Origin: an uncultured Oscillospiraceae bacterium
GTDB taxonomy: Bacteria; Bacillota; Clostridia; Oscillospirales; Ruminococcaceae
Length of the DNA stretch: 64,000 bases
Direction of reading: 5' to 3'
Assembly (NCBI GenBank): GCA_934446565.1
Contig: CAKSEO010000007.1
Span: forward strand, 1-64,000
A model generated the notes under the pieces. It saw only the letters and a program-made list of their open reading frames with translations. It was not told where the DNA came from and did not search any database. Within the stretch, counting starts at the first letter, position 1. Each line of letters opens with the position of its first letter. Shown piece after piece: positions 41,834 through 49,443 of the stretch. A program made the translations under genes and the position numbers.

Positions 41834-43231
41834 ATGGAAAATTCTCAGAAAGCTCAAATGGAGAAAATGTCGTCGGCTCCGGTCAACCGGCTGATGCTTG
41901 GCATGGGTATCCCGATGATAGTTTCTATGATGCTTCAGGCGGTCTACAACATCGTGGACAGCGCGTTTGTGTCGAACATGGCGCAGGGCGGCGAGCAGGC
42001 GCTGAACGCGCTGACGCTGGCGTTTCCGGTGCAGATGCTGATGGTCGCCGTTGCGATAGGCACCGGCGTTGGAATGAACGCGCTGATGTCCCGCAGTCTG
42101 GGTCAGGGTAATCGCGAACTTGCCAGCAAAGCCGCCGGAAACGCGATGTTCCTTGCGGCGGTGATATATGTGGTGTTCCTGCTGTTCGGTATATTCGGAA
42201 CCGGAGCATACGTCGGCTCGCAGACGAAAAACGCTGAAATAGCGCAGATGGCGGGTGAGTACATCCGCATTTGCTGCACGCTGTCATTCGGGATAATCTT
42301 CTTTTCGGTGTTCGAAAAGACATTGCAGGCTTCCGGACGGTCGCTGTATTCCACTGTAGCGCAGGTCGCTGGTGCAGTCACCAACATCGTGCTAGACCCT
42401 GTGATGATATACGGTCTGCTGGGTGCTCCCGAAATGGGAATAGTAGGTGCGGCGCTTGCTACGGTCATCGGTCAGGTGGTATCCTGCGTGCTGGCTGTGA
42501 TATTCCATTTCCGGCTCATTAAGGAGATAGACAACGGTTGGAGGTATATAAAGCCCTCCGGCACGGTCATCGGGAAGATATATTCCATCGTTCTGCCTGC
42601 GATAATTGCGCAGGCTCTGATGTCCGTCATGACTTACGGTCTGAATCTTATTCTTGTGGAGGTCAGCGAGAGCGCCGTTACCGCCTATGGGCTGTATTAT
42701 AAGATACAGCAGTTCATTCTGTTCGCGGCGTTTGGCCTGCGCGACGCGATCACACCAATAGTTTCGTTCGCCTATGGCATGGGCAGCAGACAGCGCGTTA
42801 AACAGGGGATAAAGTACGGCATGATGTACACGCTTATTATAATGGCTGCGGGGATAGTACTGCTGGAATTGCTGGCAGAGCCTTTTGCGGCACTGTTCGG
42901 GCTGTCCGGAGAAACTGAGCAGTTATGTATCGGTGCAATGCGTGTCATTTCGCTCAGCTTTATATTTGCCGGAGCGAATGTCGCATTCCAGGGGATATTC
43001 CAGGCGCTGGAATCCGGATTGCAGTCGCTGGTGATATCGGTTTGCAGGCAATTTCTGTTCGTGCTGCCGGTCGCGTGGGGATTCTCGCTCGTTGTCAGGA
43101 ATTCCGGCAGCCTTGATATGATGTGGCTGGTGTGGCTCACATTCCTCATTGCCGAGGGGATATCCGCAGTCATTTCTGTGGTATTCATGACAGGGATATC
43201 AAAAAAGAAGATAAACACCCTCGCGAATTAA
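41834..43231 (+). CDS. MATE-family multidrug/metabolite exporter
   Basis: A 465-residue Na+- or H+-coupled exporter with about 12 membrane helices in two homologous halves. The first half starts PVNRLMLGMGIPMIVSMMLQ and has AVYNIVDSAFV; the second half has YGLNLILVEVSE and the equivalent FAFGLRDA-like loop. The substrate is unknown. ATG 41834 lies 11 bases after AAAGGAG. Confidence 0.9.
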   Translation: MENSQKAQMEKMSSAPVNRLMLGMGIPMIVSMMLQAVYNIVDSAFVSNMAQGGEQALNALTLAFPVQMLMVAVAIGTGVGMNALMSRSLGQGNRELASKAAGNAMFLAAVIYVVFLLFGIFGTGAYVGSQTKNAEIAQMAGEYIRICCTLSFGIIFFSVFEKTLQASGRSLYSTVAQVAGAVTNIVLDPVMIYGLLGAPEMGIVGAALATVIGQVVSCVLAVIFHFRLIKEIDNGWRYIKPSGTVIGKIYSIVLPAIIAQALMSVMTYGLNLILVEVSESAVTAYGLYYKIQQFILFAAFGLRDAITPIVSFAYGMGSRQRVKQGIKYGMMYTLIIMAAGIVLLELLAEPFAALFGLSGETEQLCIGAMRVISLSFIFAGANVAFQGIFQALESGLQSLVISVCRQFLFVLPVAWGFSLVVRNSGSLDMMWLVWLTFLIAEGISAVISVVFMTGISKKKINTLAN

Positions 43232-43291
43232 TCATACTGCCTGTGCATATAATCAACCAAAAAGCAATTCAGGGAGATTGCTGCTTTAAGG

Positions 43292-43320
43292 TTGACGAAA
43301 CGTGTTTTTCAGCTTATAGA
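43292..43320 (+). promoter_or_regulatory. Promoter of the transthyretin-like/SpoIID-like operon
   Basis: TTGACG, 17-bp spacer, TATAGA, about 50 bases before the ATG at 43373. Confidence 0.6.
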
Positions 43321-43372
43321 GAAAACAGACGTTTTGATTTCCTTGTTTGCTTTGTGTTTACAGGAGGTTTAT

Positions 43373-44512
43373 ATGGACGATATGAAGAAGCTTGTTGAAA
43401 AATACAAGCGCGAACTGATGGAATACAGCCACAAGACTGCGCCAGCTACACCGGTTCCGCAGCCCGAGAAACTCTCGTTCCCGGAAATGCTCCCGGAAGA
43501 ACCTGCGGAACAGCCGCAGCATGCTGTATCGGCTGGATCCGCCCTTGCCGCCCCCAGTGAATCCGCCAGACCTGTTCAGCCCTCGCAGCCCGTCAAGCCG
43601 CGTATCATCGGCTACTCTGACGACCAGCGGGCGCTGAACGACCTTGAGAAGTACTTCTCCGACATTATCAGCTCCACTCCAGGAGAGCCGGACGTATCCG
43701 CTACGGTGACGGAAACGCCAGAGAAGTCAGACCGCCCTGAGGGAGTGCAGACCGATGATTTCAACTCCCTCCCGTCGCAGTTCACTGATGATCCTCCGCA
43801 GCTCGACGTCACCAACGAGGCGGTCTCTCCCGAGAACAACATCATAACCCAGGACAACGAGCGGGAGCAGGTATCGCAGTTTCCACGCGAGGGCGAAAAC
43901 ACCGCTGCCGCACCGGGTACTATCGAAAAAATCGGAACTCTGCCGGTCAGCGGTCAGTCCCCGGATGAGCAATTAGGGCGCAGAACATTCGTAGACCAGC
44001 AGGGACCGGTGAATTCCCGGGACGATATCAAGCCGCTGGTCCAGGAGGAAAACGATGATTTCCCCCAGGTGCCTGCGGAAAAGGAATACGCCGACCTGGA
44101 GAGCTTCCTTGCGGTGAACACCCGTCAGGGTACGCTGCGTTTCCGCACCTACACTGCGCGCAACGCGCTGCCTGTTCCTGAAGCACGGGTGGTGGTGTTC
44201 AAGACCATCGGCGGAAGTCCTCACACATTCTATGAGCTCATCACCGACCAGAGCGGTCAGACTGAGGTGGTGCCGCTGCCTGCGCCGTCCAGCGCGCTTT
44301 CGCAGACCCCGGACAGCGGGGTGCAGCCCTATTCCCTTTACGACGCGGATATTACCGCCAAGGGGTACGCCCCGGTATATGTCAGGAATCTTCCGATATT
44401 CGAGGGCATCCTTTCCGTTCAGCGCACAGCGCTTGTTCCCAGCATTGAGGTAAGCGGAGAAACAATAAACGAAAACGAGCCGAATCTGACGGAGGTGCCG
44501 GATAATGCCTGA
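43373..44512 (+). CDS. Protein with C-terminal carboxypeptidase-regulatory-like domain
   Basis: A 379-residue protein without signal peptide. Residues 1-240 are acidic, Pro/Gln-rich and probably disordered. Residues about 245-345 form a transthyretin/carboxypeptidase-regulatory-like beta domain (GTLRFRTYTARNALPVPEAR, then ITDQSGQTEVVPLPAP and FEGILSVQ). AGGAGG precedes the ATG. It overlaps the SpoIID-like gene by 8 bases, so the two proteins probably act together at the wall, perhaps during sporulation; the export route is unclear. Confidence 0.6.
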   Translation: MDDMKKLVEKYKRELMEYSHKTAPATPVPQPEKLSFPEMLPEEPAEQPQHAVSAGSALAAPSESARPVQPSQPVKPRIIGYSDDQRALNDLEKYFSDIISSTPGEPDVSATVTETPEKSDRPEGVQTDDFNSLPSQFTDDPPQLDVTNEAVSPENNIITQDNEREQVSQFPREGENTAAAPGTIEKIGTLPVSGQSPDEQLGRRTFVDQQGPVNSRDDIKPLVQEENDDFPQVPAEKEYADLESFLAVNTRQGTLRFRTYTARNALPVPEARVVVFKTIGGSPHTFYELITDQSGQTEVVPLPAPSSALSQTPDSGVQPYSLYDADITAKGYAPVYVRNLPIFEGILSVQRTALVPSIEVSGETINENEPNLTEVPDNA

Positions 44513-45878
44513 GACCGCTAGACCAACCATTCCGGAAACGATAACCGTGCACTTGGGTCCGCCTAATTCCAGCGCGCAGAACGTCACGCTGTCCTTTCCG
44601 GACTACATAAAGAACGTGGCGAGCAGCGAGATCTACCCCACCTGGCCGGAGGCGGCGATACGCGCGAACATCTATGTTCAGACAACGTTCGCGCTCAATC
44701 GGGTGTTCACGGAGTGGTACCGCAGCCGTGGGTACGATTTTGACATCACCAGCTCAACGCAGTACGACCAGGCTTTTGTCTACGGCAGGGATGTTTTCAA
44801 CAATATCAGCCAGATAGTTGACGAGATATTCAACAATTACGTCGTTCGTCAGGGGAATGTTGAGCCGCTGTTCACGCAGTTCTGCAACGGGACATCCGTC
44901 ACCTGTCAGGGACTGTCGCAGTGGGGAACGGTAGACCTTGCGAACCGCGGATACACTCCGTATGAGATGCTTCAATACTACTACGGCGACGACATCAACA
45001 TCGTGCGCAATGCGGCTGTGGAGCCGTTCATCGGCAGCTATCCGGGAACTCCGTTCGGATTCGGAAGTTCCGGCAACGAGGTGCGGACTATCCAGACCGA
45101 GCTGAACCGCATTTCTGACAATTATCCTGCGATACCGAAAATAGTTCCGGCGAACGGTTTCTACCGGGAATCCACTTCCGAGGCTGTACGGGTGTTCCAG
45201 GGGGTATTCGGACTGCCGCAGACCGGTATCGTCAACAAGGCGACCTGGTATCAGATCAAGTATATCTACGTTGCCGTAAAGAATCTTGCGGAGCTTACCT
45301 CAGAGGGTCTGCGTCCCTCTGAGGTCGCCGAGGAATTCCCGGAGGTGCTCCGCAAAGGGGATTACGGACTGTTTGTAAGCTACCTGCAATATTACCTGAA
45401 CGTCATCTCCTATTTCAATCCGGAAGTGCCGACAGTCCCCGCGAACGGAGTTTTCGGCACTGAAACGGAGAATCAGGTAAAGGCGTTCCAGCGGTTCTAC
45501 GGGCAGGAACCTGACGGCGTGGTGGATTTTGCAACCTGGACGCTTATTCAGGAGATATACAACGATATCCTGAATAGGCTGCCGGAGGGCTACGCCGGGA
45601 ATACAGCGGCGTTGTATCCGGGGTATGTCCTCACGCCGGGGATGAGCAACAATGATGTTAAGGCGTTACAGACCTATCTTAACCTTATCGGCAGGACCTA
45701 CCGGGATATCCCTGAAATACCCGTTACCGGATACTTGGGTCAGCAGACCGAGGACGCAGTTAGAACATTTCAGCAGTTGTTTGGGCTGACGGTATCCGGA
45801 GTGGTGGGCGCGCCTACTTGGGACGCTATATCTAAGGAGTATAATTATATCAGGTTCGGCACACAGAGAACGGGATGA
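44505..45878 (+). CDS. SpoIID-like protein with three peptidoglycan-binding domains
   Basis: A 457-residue protein. The N-terminal 165 residues resemble the SpoIID/LytB domain (WPEAAIRANIYVQTTFALNR; GLSQWGTVDLANRGYTPYEM), whose founder cuts glycan strands during engulfment. Three peptidoglycan-binding type 1 domains follow (about 180-260, 285-360, 375-450), each with the AVRxFQ and GxVxxxTW pattern. No signal peptide or membrane helix is visible, unlike SpoIID. It is followed by shortened and full hairpin repeats. Confidence 0.7.
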   Translation: MPETARPTIPETITVHLGPPNSSAQNVTLSFPDYIKNVASSEIYPTWPEAAIRANIYVQTTFALNRVFTEWYRSRGYDFDITSSTQYDQAFVYGRDVFNNISQIVDEIFNNYVVRQGNVEPLFTQFCNGTSVTCQGLSQWGTVDLANRGYTPYEMLQYYYGDDINIVRNAAVEPFIGSYPGTPFGFGSSGNEVRTIQTELNRISDNYPAIPKIVPANGFYRESTSEAVRVFQGVFGLPQTGIVNKATWYQIKYIYVAVKNLAELTSEGLRPSEVAEEFPEVLRKGDYGLFVSYLQYYLNVISYFNPEVPTVPANGVFGTETENQVKAFQRFYGQEPDGVVDFATWTLIQEIYNDILNRLPEGYAGNTAALYPGYVLTPGMSNNDVKALQTYLNLIGRTYRDIPEIPVTGYLGQQTEDAVRTFQQLFGLTVSGVVGAPTWDAISKEYNYIRFGTQRTG

Positions 45879-45882
45879 AAAA

Positions 45883-45970
45883 TGAGGGGCTGTTAAATGC
45901 GGCTCCTTTCAGACCGTCTGATAAGTCCGGATGGTTTTCGACAAGTTGACCCGCGGGAATTCCTGCGGGT
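45883..45970. repeat. Shortened version of the hairpin repeat with outward terminators
   Basis: From left to right: a leftward hairpin (GAGGGGC with GCTCCTTTC; minus-strand CATTTTTC tail); TCAGACCGTC (45910-45919), matching the left end of the full repeat; a 15-base spacer; TTTTCGACAAGTTGA (45935-45949), matching its right end; and a rightward terminator ACCCGC..GCGGGT (45949-45970) followed by ATTACTTTT. The internal hairpins of the full unit are missing. Confidence 0.6.
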
Positions 45971-45989
45971 ATTACTTTTCCATAAACAA

Positions 45990-46019
45990 ATATCCGCCCT
46001 GCCATTAAGCAGAGCGGAT
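45990..46019 (-). terminator. Left terminator hairpin flanking repeat copy 2
   Basis: ATCCGC..CTGC and GCAG..GCGGAT pair; on the minus strand it is followed by ATTTGTTTATG. Its 30 bases are exactly duplicated at 46207-46236. It would end leftward transcripts from the flotillin gene. Confidence 0.6.
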
Positions 46020-46020
46020 C

Positions 46021-46204
46021 AGACCGTCGAAAAAGTCACTAAAGTGACTTTTCCGCCGAACATCCGCCCTGCGCGCACGGTTTGTCGGCGTTGCCGACAA
46101 ACCGCACACTTGTGCGGATAGAAGTGTTTTTTGCCCCGGGAAACCCGGAGCAAAAAACGGATTTCAAAAGCCCGCTTCGCGGGCAAATTCGATTTTTTCG
46201 ACAA
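46021..46204. repeat. Nested-hairpin repeat, copy 2 (about 184 bp)
   Basis: Begins AGACCGTCGAAAAA and ends TTTTTTCGACAA. It shares with copy 1 the AAGTCACT/AGTGACTT hairpin, the TTTTTTGC-CCCGGG stem and the GCCCGC-TTC-GCGGGC hairpin. The centre differs: here GGTTTGTCGGC-GTT-GCCGACAAACC, a perfect 11-bp stem not present in copy 1. It is flanked by perfect 30-bp direct repeats (45990-46019 and 46207-46236), each a terminator hairpin. Confidence 0.85.
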
Positions 46205-46250
46205 TCATATCCGCCCTGCCATTAAGCAGAGCGGATATGATTGTTAAATT
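46201..46250 (+). terminator. Right terminator hairpin flanking repeat copy 2
   Basis: A 19-bp stem with one mismatch (46201-46219 with 46226-46244) around CATTAA-type loop, followed by TAAATTTT. It ends rightward transcripts from the SpoIID-like gene and abuts the flotillin stop codon. Confidence 0.7.
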
Positions 46251-47825
46251 TTACTGCTGTACAAGGTCTTCGGTACTTTCTGCTGCGGGTGCAGGAGTTA
46301 CCGGTGCATTAGTTTCCGAGTTTATCCCGGCTGCTACAGCCTTTCCGGTGACGAAACTGCTTACCATTGACTTCAGATCAACGCCCAGTCCGTCAAGGAG
46401 CCCGGCAGACGCCTGAGTGGTGGCTTCGGTGATGTCCTTTACCAGCTTTGCAGTATTGCCGTCGCCGTACATCGTGATCTTGTCAACGTTCTCAAGCGGC
46501 TTTGCAATAGCCTGTGCGACTTCCGGCATCTTCTCGAAGTACATCTGGAGCACTGCGGCCTCTTCCATCTTGCGCATTGCCTCCGCTTTCTTGTCAAGAC
46601 CCTCTGCTTCAGCGAGCGCCTTTGCGCGGACGGCTTCCGCTTCTGCAACGCCCTTTGCACGGATACCCTCCGCCTCCTGCTCGGCGGCGTACCTCGCGGC
46701 TTCTGCGCGTGCCTTTGCCGCTGCGGCTTCGTTCTGCGCGGTCACCAGGATAGCTGCGGCTTCGTTCTTCTTGATCTCCAGCTCTGCTTCCGCGTTCTGG
46801 ATATCCTCGTATTTCTTAGCTTCCGCGTTGCGCTGAATGGTGTACAGCTCTGCGTCCGCGTTCTGCTGTGCTGCATATTTCTGCGCCTCGGCGGTCTTTT
46901 TGACCTCGGCTTCGAGGGCGCGTTCCTTGATCTCGGCTTCCTTTGCCTTGATCTCGACTTCCTTTGCCTGCTTTGCGAGGTTTGCGTTCGCGGAGGTTAT
47001 CTCGATGGTCTTGCGCTGTTCCTCCTGCTGGATAGTGTAGGCTGCGTCGGCTTCCGCACGCTTGATGTCAGCGGCGCGCTTGAGCTCTGCCTGCTTTATC
47101 GCAAGCTCGTTCTCGCGCTCGGCGATGGCGGTTTCGGAATCTACGCGGGCGTCGTTAGCTTTGCGGTTCGCTTCCGCCTGGGCGATCTTGATATCCCTTT
47201 CGGCTTCCGCCTTGGAAATAGCGGCTTTCTTCTTGATCTGCATGGTGTTGTCGATACCCATGTCGTTGATGATGCCGTTGTCGTCCACGAAGTTCTGCAC
47301 GTTGAACGAAACTATCTCAAGACCCATTGCGCGCAGGTCGGGGTCGGCATTCTGCTTTACCTTGTCGGCGAACGCCTGGCGGTTGGATACCATCTCCTCC
47401 AGCCTCATCTGACCTACGATCTCACGCATGTTGCCTTCGAGGACCTCCCTTGCAACTCCGGTTATGTACTGTACGTTGCGGTTAAGGAAGTTCTGCTGGG
47501 CTTTCTGGATTATGTCGGGGTCGGGGGATATCTTGACGTTTACCACTGCGTCAACGGAAATATTGATGTAGTCCGCAGTGGGGACTGCCTGGGCGGTCTT
47601 GACATCGACTGACATCAGCGCCAGCTCCAGCACGTCGCAGCGCTCGAAGAACGGCAGCTTGACGGTCGCCTTACCTATAACGACCTTAGCCTTGCGCCGC
47701 AGACCGCTTATGATGAACGCCTTGTCCGGTGGAGCCTTGCGGTATCCCGCGCTGAAAATGAATATCACCAGAACGACGATGATAATGATGGGAATCATCA
47801 TTCCCGATTCGAGAAAATCCGGCAT
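46251..47825 (-). CDS. Flotillin-like SPFH membrane-scaffold protein
   Basis: A 524-residue protein: an N-terminal hydrophobic anchor (residues 9-27), an SPFH/band-7 domain (about 30-200), a long Ala/Glu/Lys-rich coiled coil with EA repeats (about 200-420) and a C-terminal region. This is the layout of Bacillus FloT (YuaG), which organises functional membrane microdomains. It follows the Hpt gene by 12 bases. Its transcript should cross repeat copy 2. Confidence 0.88.
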   Translation of the reverse strand: MPDFLESGMMIPIIIIVVLVIFIFSAGYRKAPPDKAFIISGLRRKAKVVIGKATVKLPFFERCDVLELALMSVDVKTAQAVPTADYINISVDAVVNVKISPDPDIIQKAQQNFLNRNVQYITGVAREVLEGNMREIVGQMRLEEMVSNRQAFADKVKQNADPDLRAMGLEIVSFNVQNFVDDNGIINDMGIDNTMQIKKKAAISKAEAERDIKIAQAEANRKANDARVDSETAIAERENELAIKQAELKRAADIKRAEADAAYTIQQEEQRKTIEITSANANLAKQAKEVEIKAKEAEIKERALEAEVKKTAEAQKYAAQQNADAELYTIQRNAEAKKYEDIQNAEAELEIKKNEAAAILVTAQNEAAAAKARAEAARYAAEQEAEGIRAKGVAEAEAVRAKALAEAEGLDKKAEAMRKMEEAAVLQMYFEKMPEVAQAIAKPLENVDKITMYGDGNTAKLVKDITEATTQASAGLLDGLGVDLKSMVSSFVTGKAVAAGINSETNAPVTPAPAAESTEDLVQQ

Positions 47826-47837
47826 GTAGTTACCTCC

Positions 47838-48209
47838 TTATGCCTGCTTGTATTTTTGGGCGATCTTCGCCGCCTTGTAGTAGTTTTCCTGGAGTTTGCG
47901 GAAATCTTCGCCACATTCGCTGGTGTCGCCGGCGCGAATTTCGTCCACGATCTTCTTTGCCGGGAGGAACACTCCGTTAAGCCCGATGTTACCTGCAAGA
48001 CCCTTGAGTGCGTGAGCCGTAAACAGCATCTGCTGATAGTCCTCCTTTTCGGCGGCTGACGTGAGTTCCAGCACAACGCTGTCCGCCGCGTCGAAGAATT
48101 TGTACAGATATTTCAGGAACATGCTCTCGCTGTCCATGAAATGCTCGATCATATCCTGGACGTTCAGACCAACGCTTGTCATTTCGTCGCAGAATTCCTT
48201 TGTTACCAT
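47838..48209 (-). CDS. Histidine phosphotransfer (Hpt) domain protein
   Basis: A 123-residue all-helical protein made of a single Hpt domain; the phospho-accepting His66 sits in FTAHALKGLAGNIG. Such proteins relay phosphate between hybrid kinases and response regulators. No kinase or regulator gene is in the window. ATG 48209 follows GAGGTGA. It forms an operon with the flotillin gene, an unusual pairing. Confidence 0.8.
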   Translation of the reverse strand: MVTKEFCDEMTSVGLNVQDMIEHFMDSESMFLKYLYKFFDAADSVVLELTSAAEKEDYQQMLFTAHALKGLAGNIGLNGVFLPAKKIVDEIRAGDTSECGEDFRKLQENYYKAAKIAQKYKQA

Positions 48210-48229
48210 ACGAATCACCTCTTTAATCT

Positions 48230-48258
48230 ATTCTATCATTTCAGTAATAATTCGTCAA
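48230..48258 (-). promoter_or_regulatory. Promoter of the Hpt-flotillin operon
   Basis: Minus strand TTGACG, 17-bp spacer, TAGAAT. Confidence 0.65.
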
Positions 48259-48287
48259 GAACTCCGATTTTTTTCGTAGGAATATAC

Positions 48288-48317
48288 AAAAAAGCCCCCT
48301 GAAAATTTCAGGAGGCT
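48288..48317 (-). terminator. mreB terminator
   Basis: AGCCTCCTGAAA and TTTCAGGGGGCT form a 12-bp stem with one mismatch on the minus strand, followed by TTTTT. Confidence 0.85.
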
Positions 48318-48338
48318 ACAGATATACATATTTGTAAA

Positions 48339-49355
48339 TTACTTGAAATTATATAACTGTATCTGCTCGAAACCGTCCAGGAGCTCGCCGGACATCTTGA
48401 ATGCCGCGTCAACGCCGCGGGCAACGCACTCGATGGGGTTTTCCGCAACAAAACAGGGAGCGCCCACATTGTCGCTGATGAGCTCCGGCAGGCCGCCGAG
48501 CATAGCTCCGCCGCCGGTGAGGAGTATACCGTTGGACAGGATATCGCCGACCAGCTCAGGCGGTGTGGACTCCAGCACCAGCTTTACCTGCTCGACTATT
48601 TCCATTGCGTTTTCGTGGATCGCCTCGTAGATATCCTGGTCGGATATCTCTATGCTCTCGGGAAGTCCCTTGAGGAGGTTCCTGCCGCGGATGGTCATTT
48701 TCTTCTCGCCTGTGGGGTCGAATACGTTGGCAATCTCCATTTTTGCCTTTTCAGCGGTCTTTTCGCCGATGAGTATCTTGTATTTCTGTGTGATGTGGCG
48801 GATTATCGCCTGGTCGAACTTGTTGCCCGCCATCTTGATGGAGCGGCTCTGTACGATACCGTTGAATGAAACGATAGCCACGTCGGCAGTACCGCCGCCG
48901 ATATCCACGACCATAGTGCCGTTGGGCTTGGAGATATCCACGCCTGCGCCGATGAGCGCCGCGATGGGTTCTTCGATAAGGAACACCTTGCGCGCGCCCG
49001 CGGACATCGCCGCCTCGACGACTGCGCGGCGCTCCACGTCGGTGACGGAGGAGGGAACGCACAGGACTATCCTGGGCTTCATCATAGCGCCGCCGTTCAC
49101 CATGTGGATAAACTCGCGTATCATAGCTTCGGTCATGTCGTTGTCGGAGATAACGCCGTCCTTTAGCGGACGGACCGCAACAATGTACTCCGGCGTTCTG
49201 CCTATCATCTTGTAGGCTTCCGCGCCGACGGCAACGACTGCCTTTTTCTTCTTGTCGTAAGCCACTACGGACGGTTCATTCAGCACTATGCCCTTTCCGG
49301 CAATGGTGATGATGATATTCGCGGTGCCGAGGTCTATACCTATATCAAGTGCCAT
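48339..49355 (-). CDS. mreB: MreB/Mbl-type rod-shape actin homologue
   Basis: The 338-residue ATP-binding cytoskeletal protein guides lateral wall synthesis. Phosphate 1 GIDLGTANIIITI, phosphate 2 MVVDIGGGTADVAIV and the adenosine motif NGILLTGGGAMLGGLPELI are intact. mreC/mreD are not adjacent, so it may be a stand-alone MreB or Mbl paralogue. Own promoter and terminator. Confidence 0.92.
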   Translation of the reverse strand: MALDIGIDLGTANIIITIAGKGIVLNEPSVVAYDKKKKAVVAVGAEAYKMIGRTPEYIVAVRPLKDGVISDNDMTEAMIREFIHMVNGGAMMKPRIVLCVPSSVTDVERRAVVEAAMSAGARKVFLIEEPIAALIGAGVDISKPNGTMVVDIGGGTADVAIVSFNGIVQSRSIKMAGNKFDQAIIRHITQKYKILIGEKTAEKAKMEIANVFDPTGEKKMTIRGRNLLKGLPESIEISDQDIYEAIHENAMEIVEQVKLVLESTPPELVGDILSNGILLTGGGAMLGGLPELISDNVGAPCFVAENPIECVARGVDAAFKMSGELLDGFEQIQLYNFK

Positions 49356-49414
49356 ATATATTCTCCATTCCTTAGAATTGTCTACACGTTGTGTCTGTTG
49401 AAAGACTACCTTAA

Positions 49415-49443
49415 ATTATATCATGTTTTTTTGTGTTTTGCAA
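49415..49443 (-). promoter_or_regulatory. mreB promoter
   Basis: Minus strand TTGCAA, 17-bp spacer, TATAAT. It overlaps the 3' end of cca. Confidence 0.75.

Noticed and set aside
45990..46236. Insertion sequence
   Set aside because: About 185 bp with no transposase reading frame. The flanking duplications are unequal between copies (17 and 30 bp) and are terminator hairpins.
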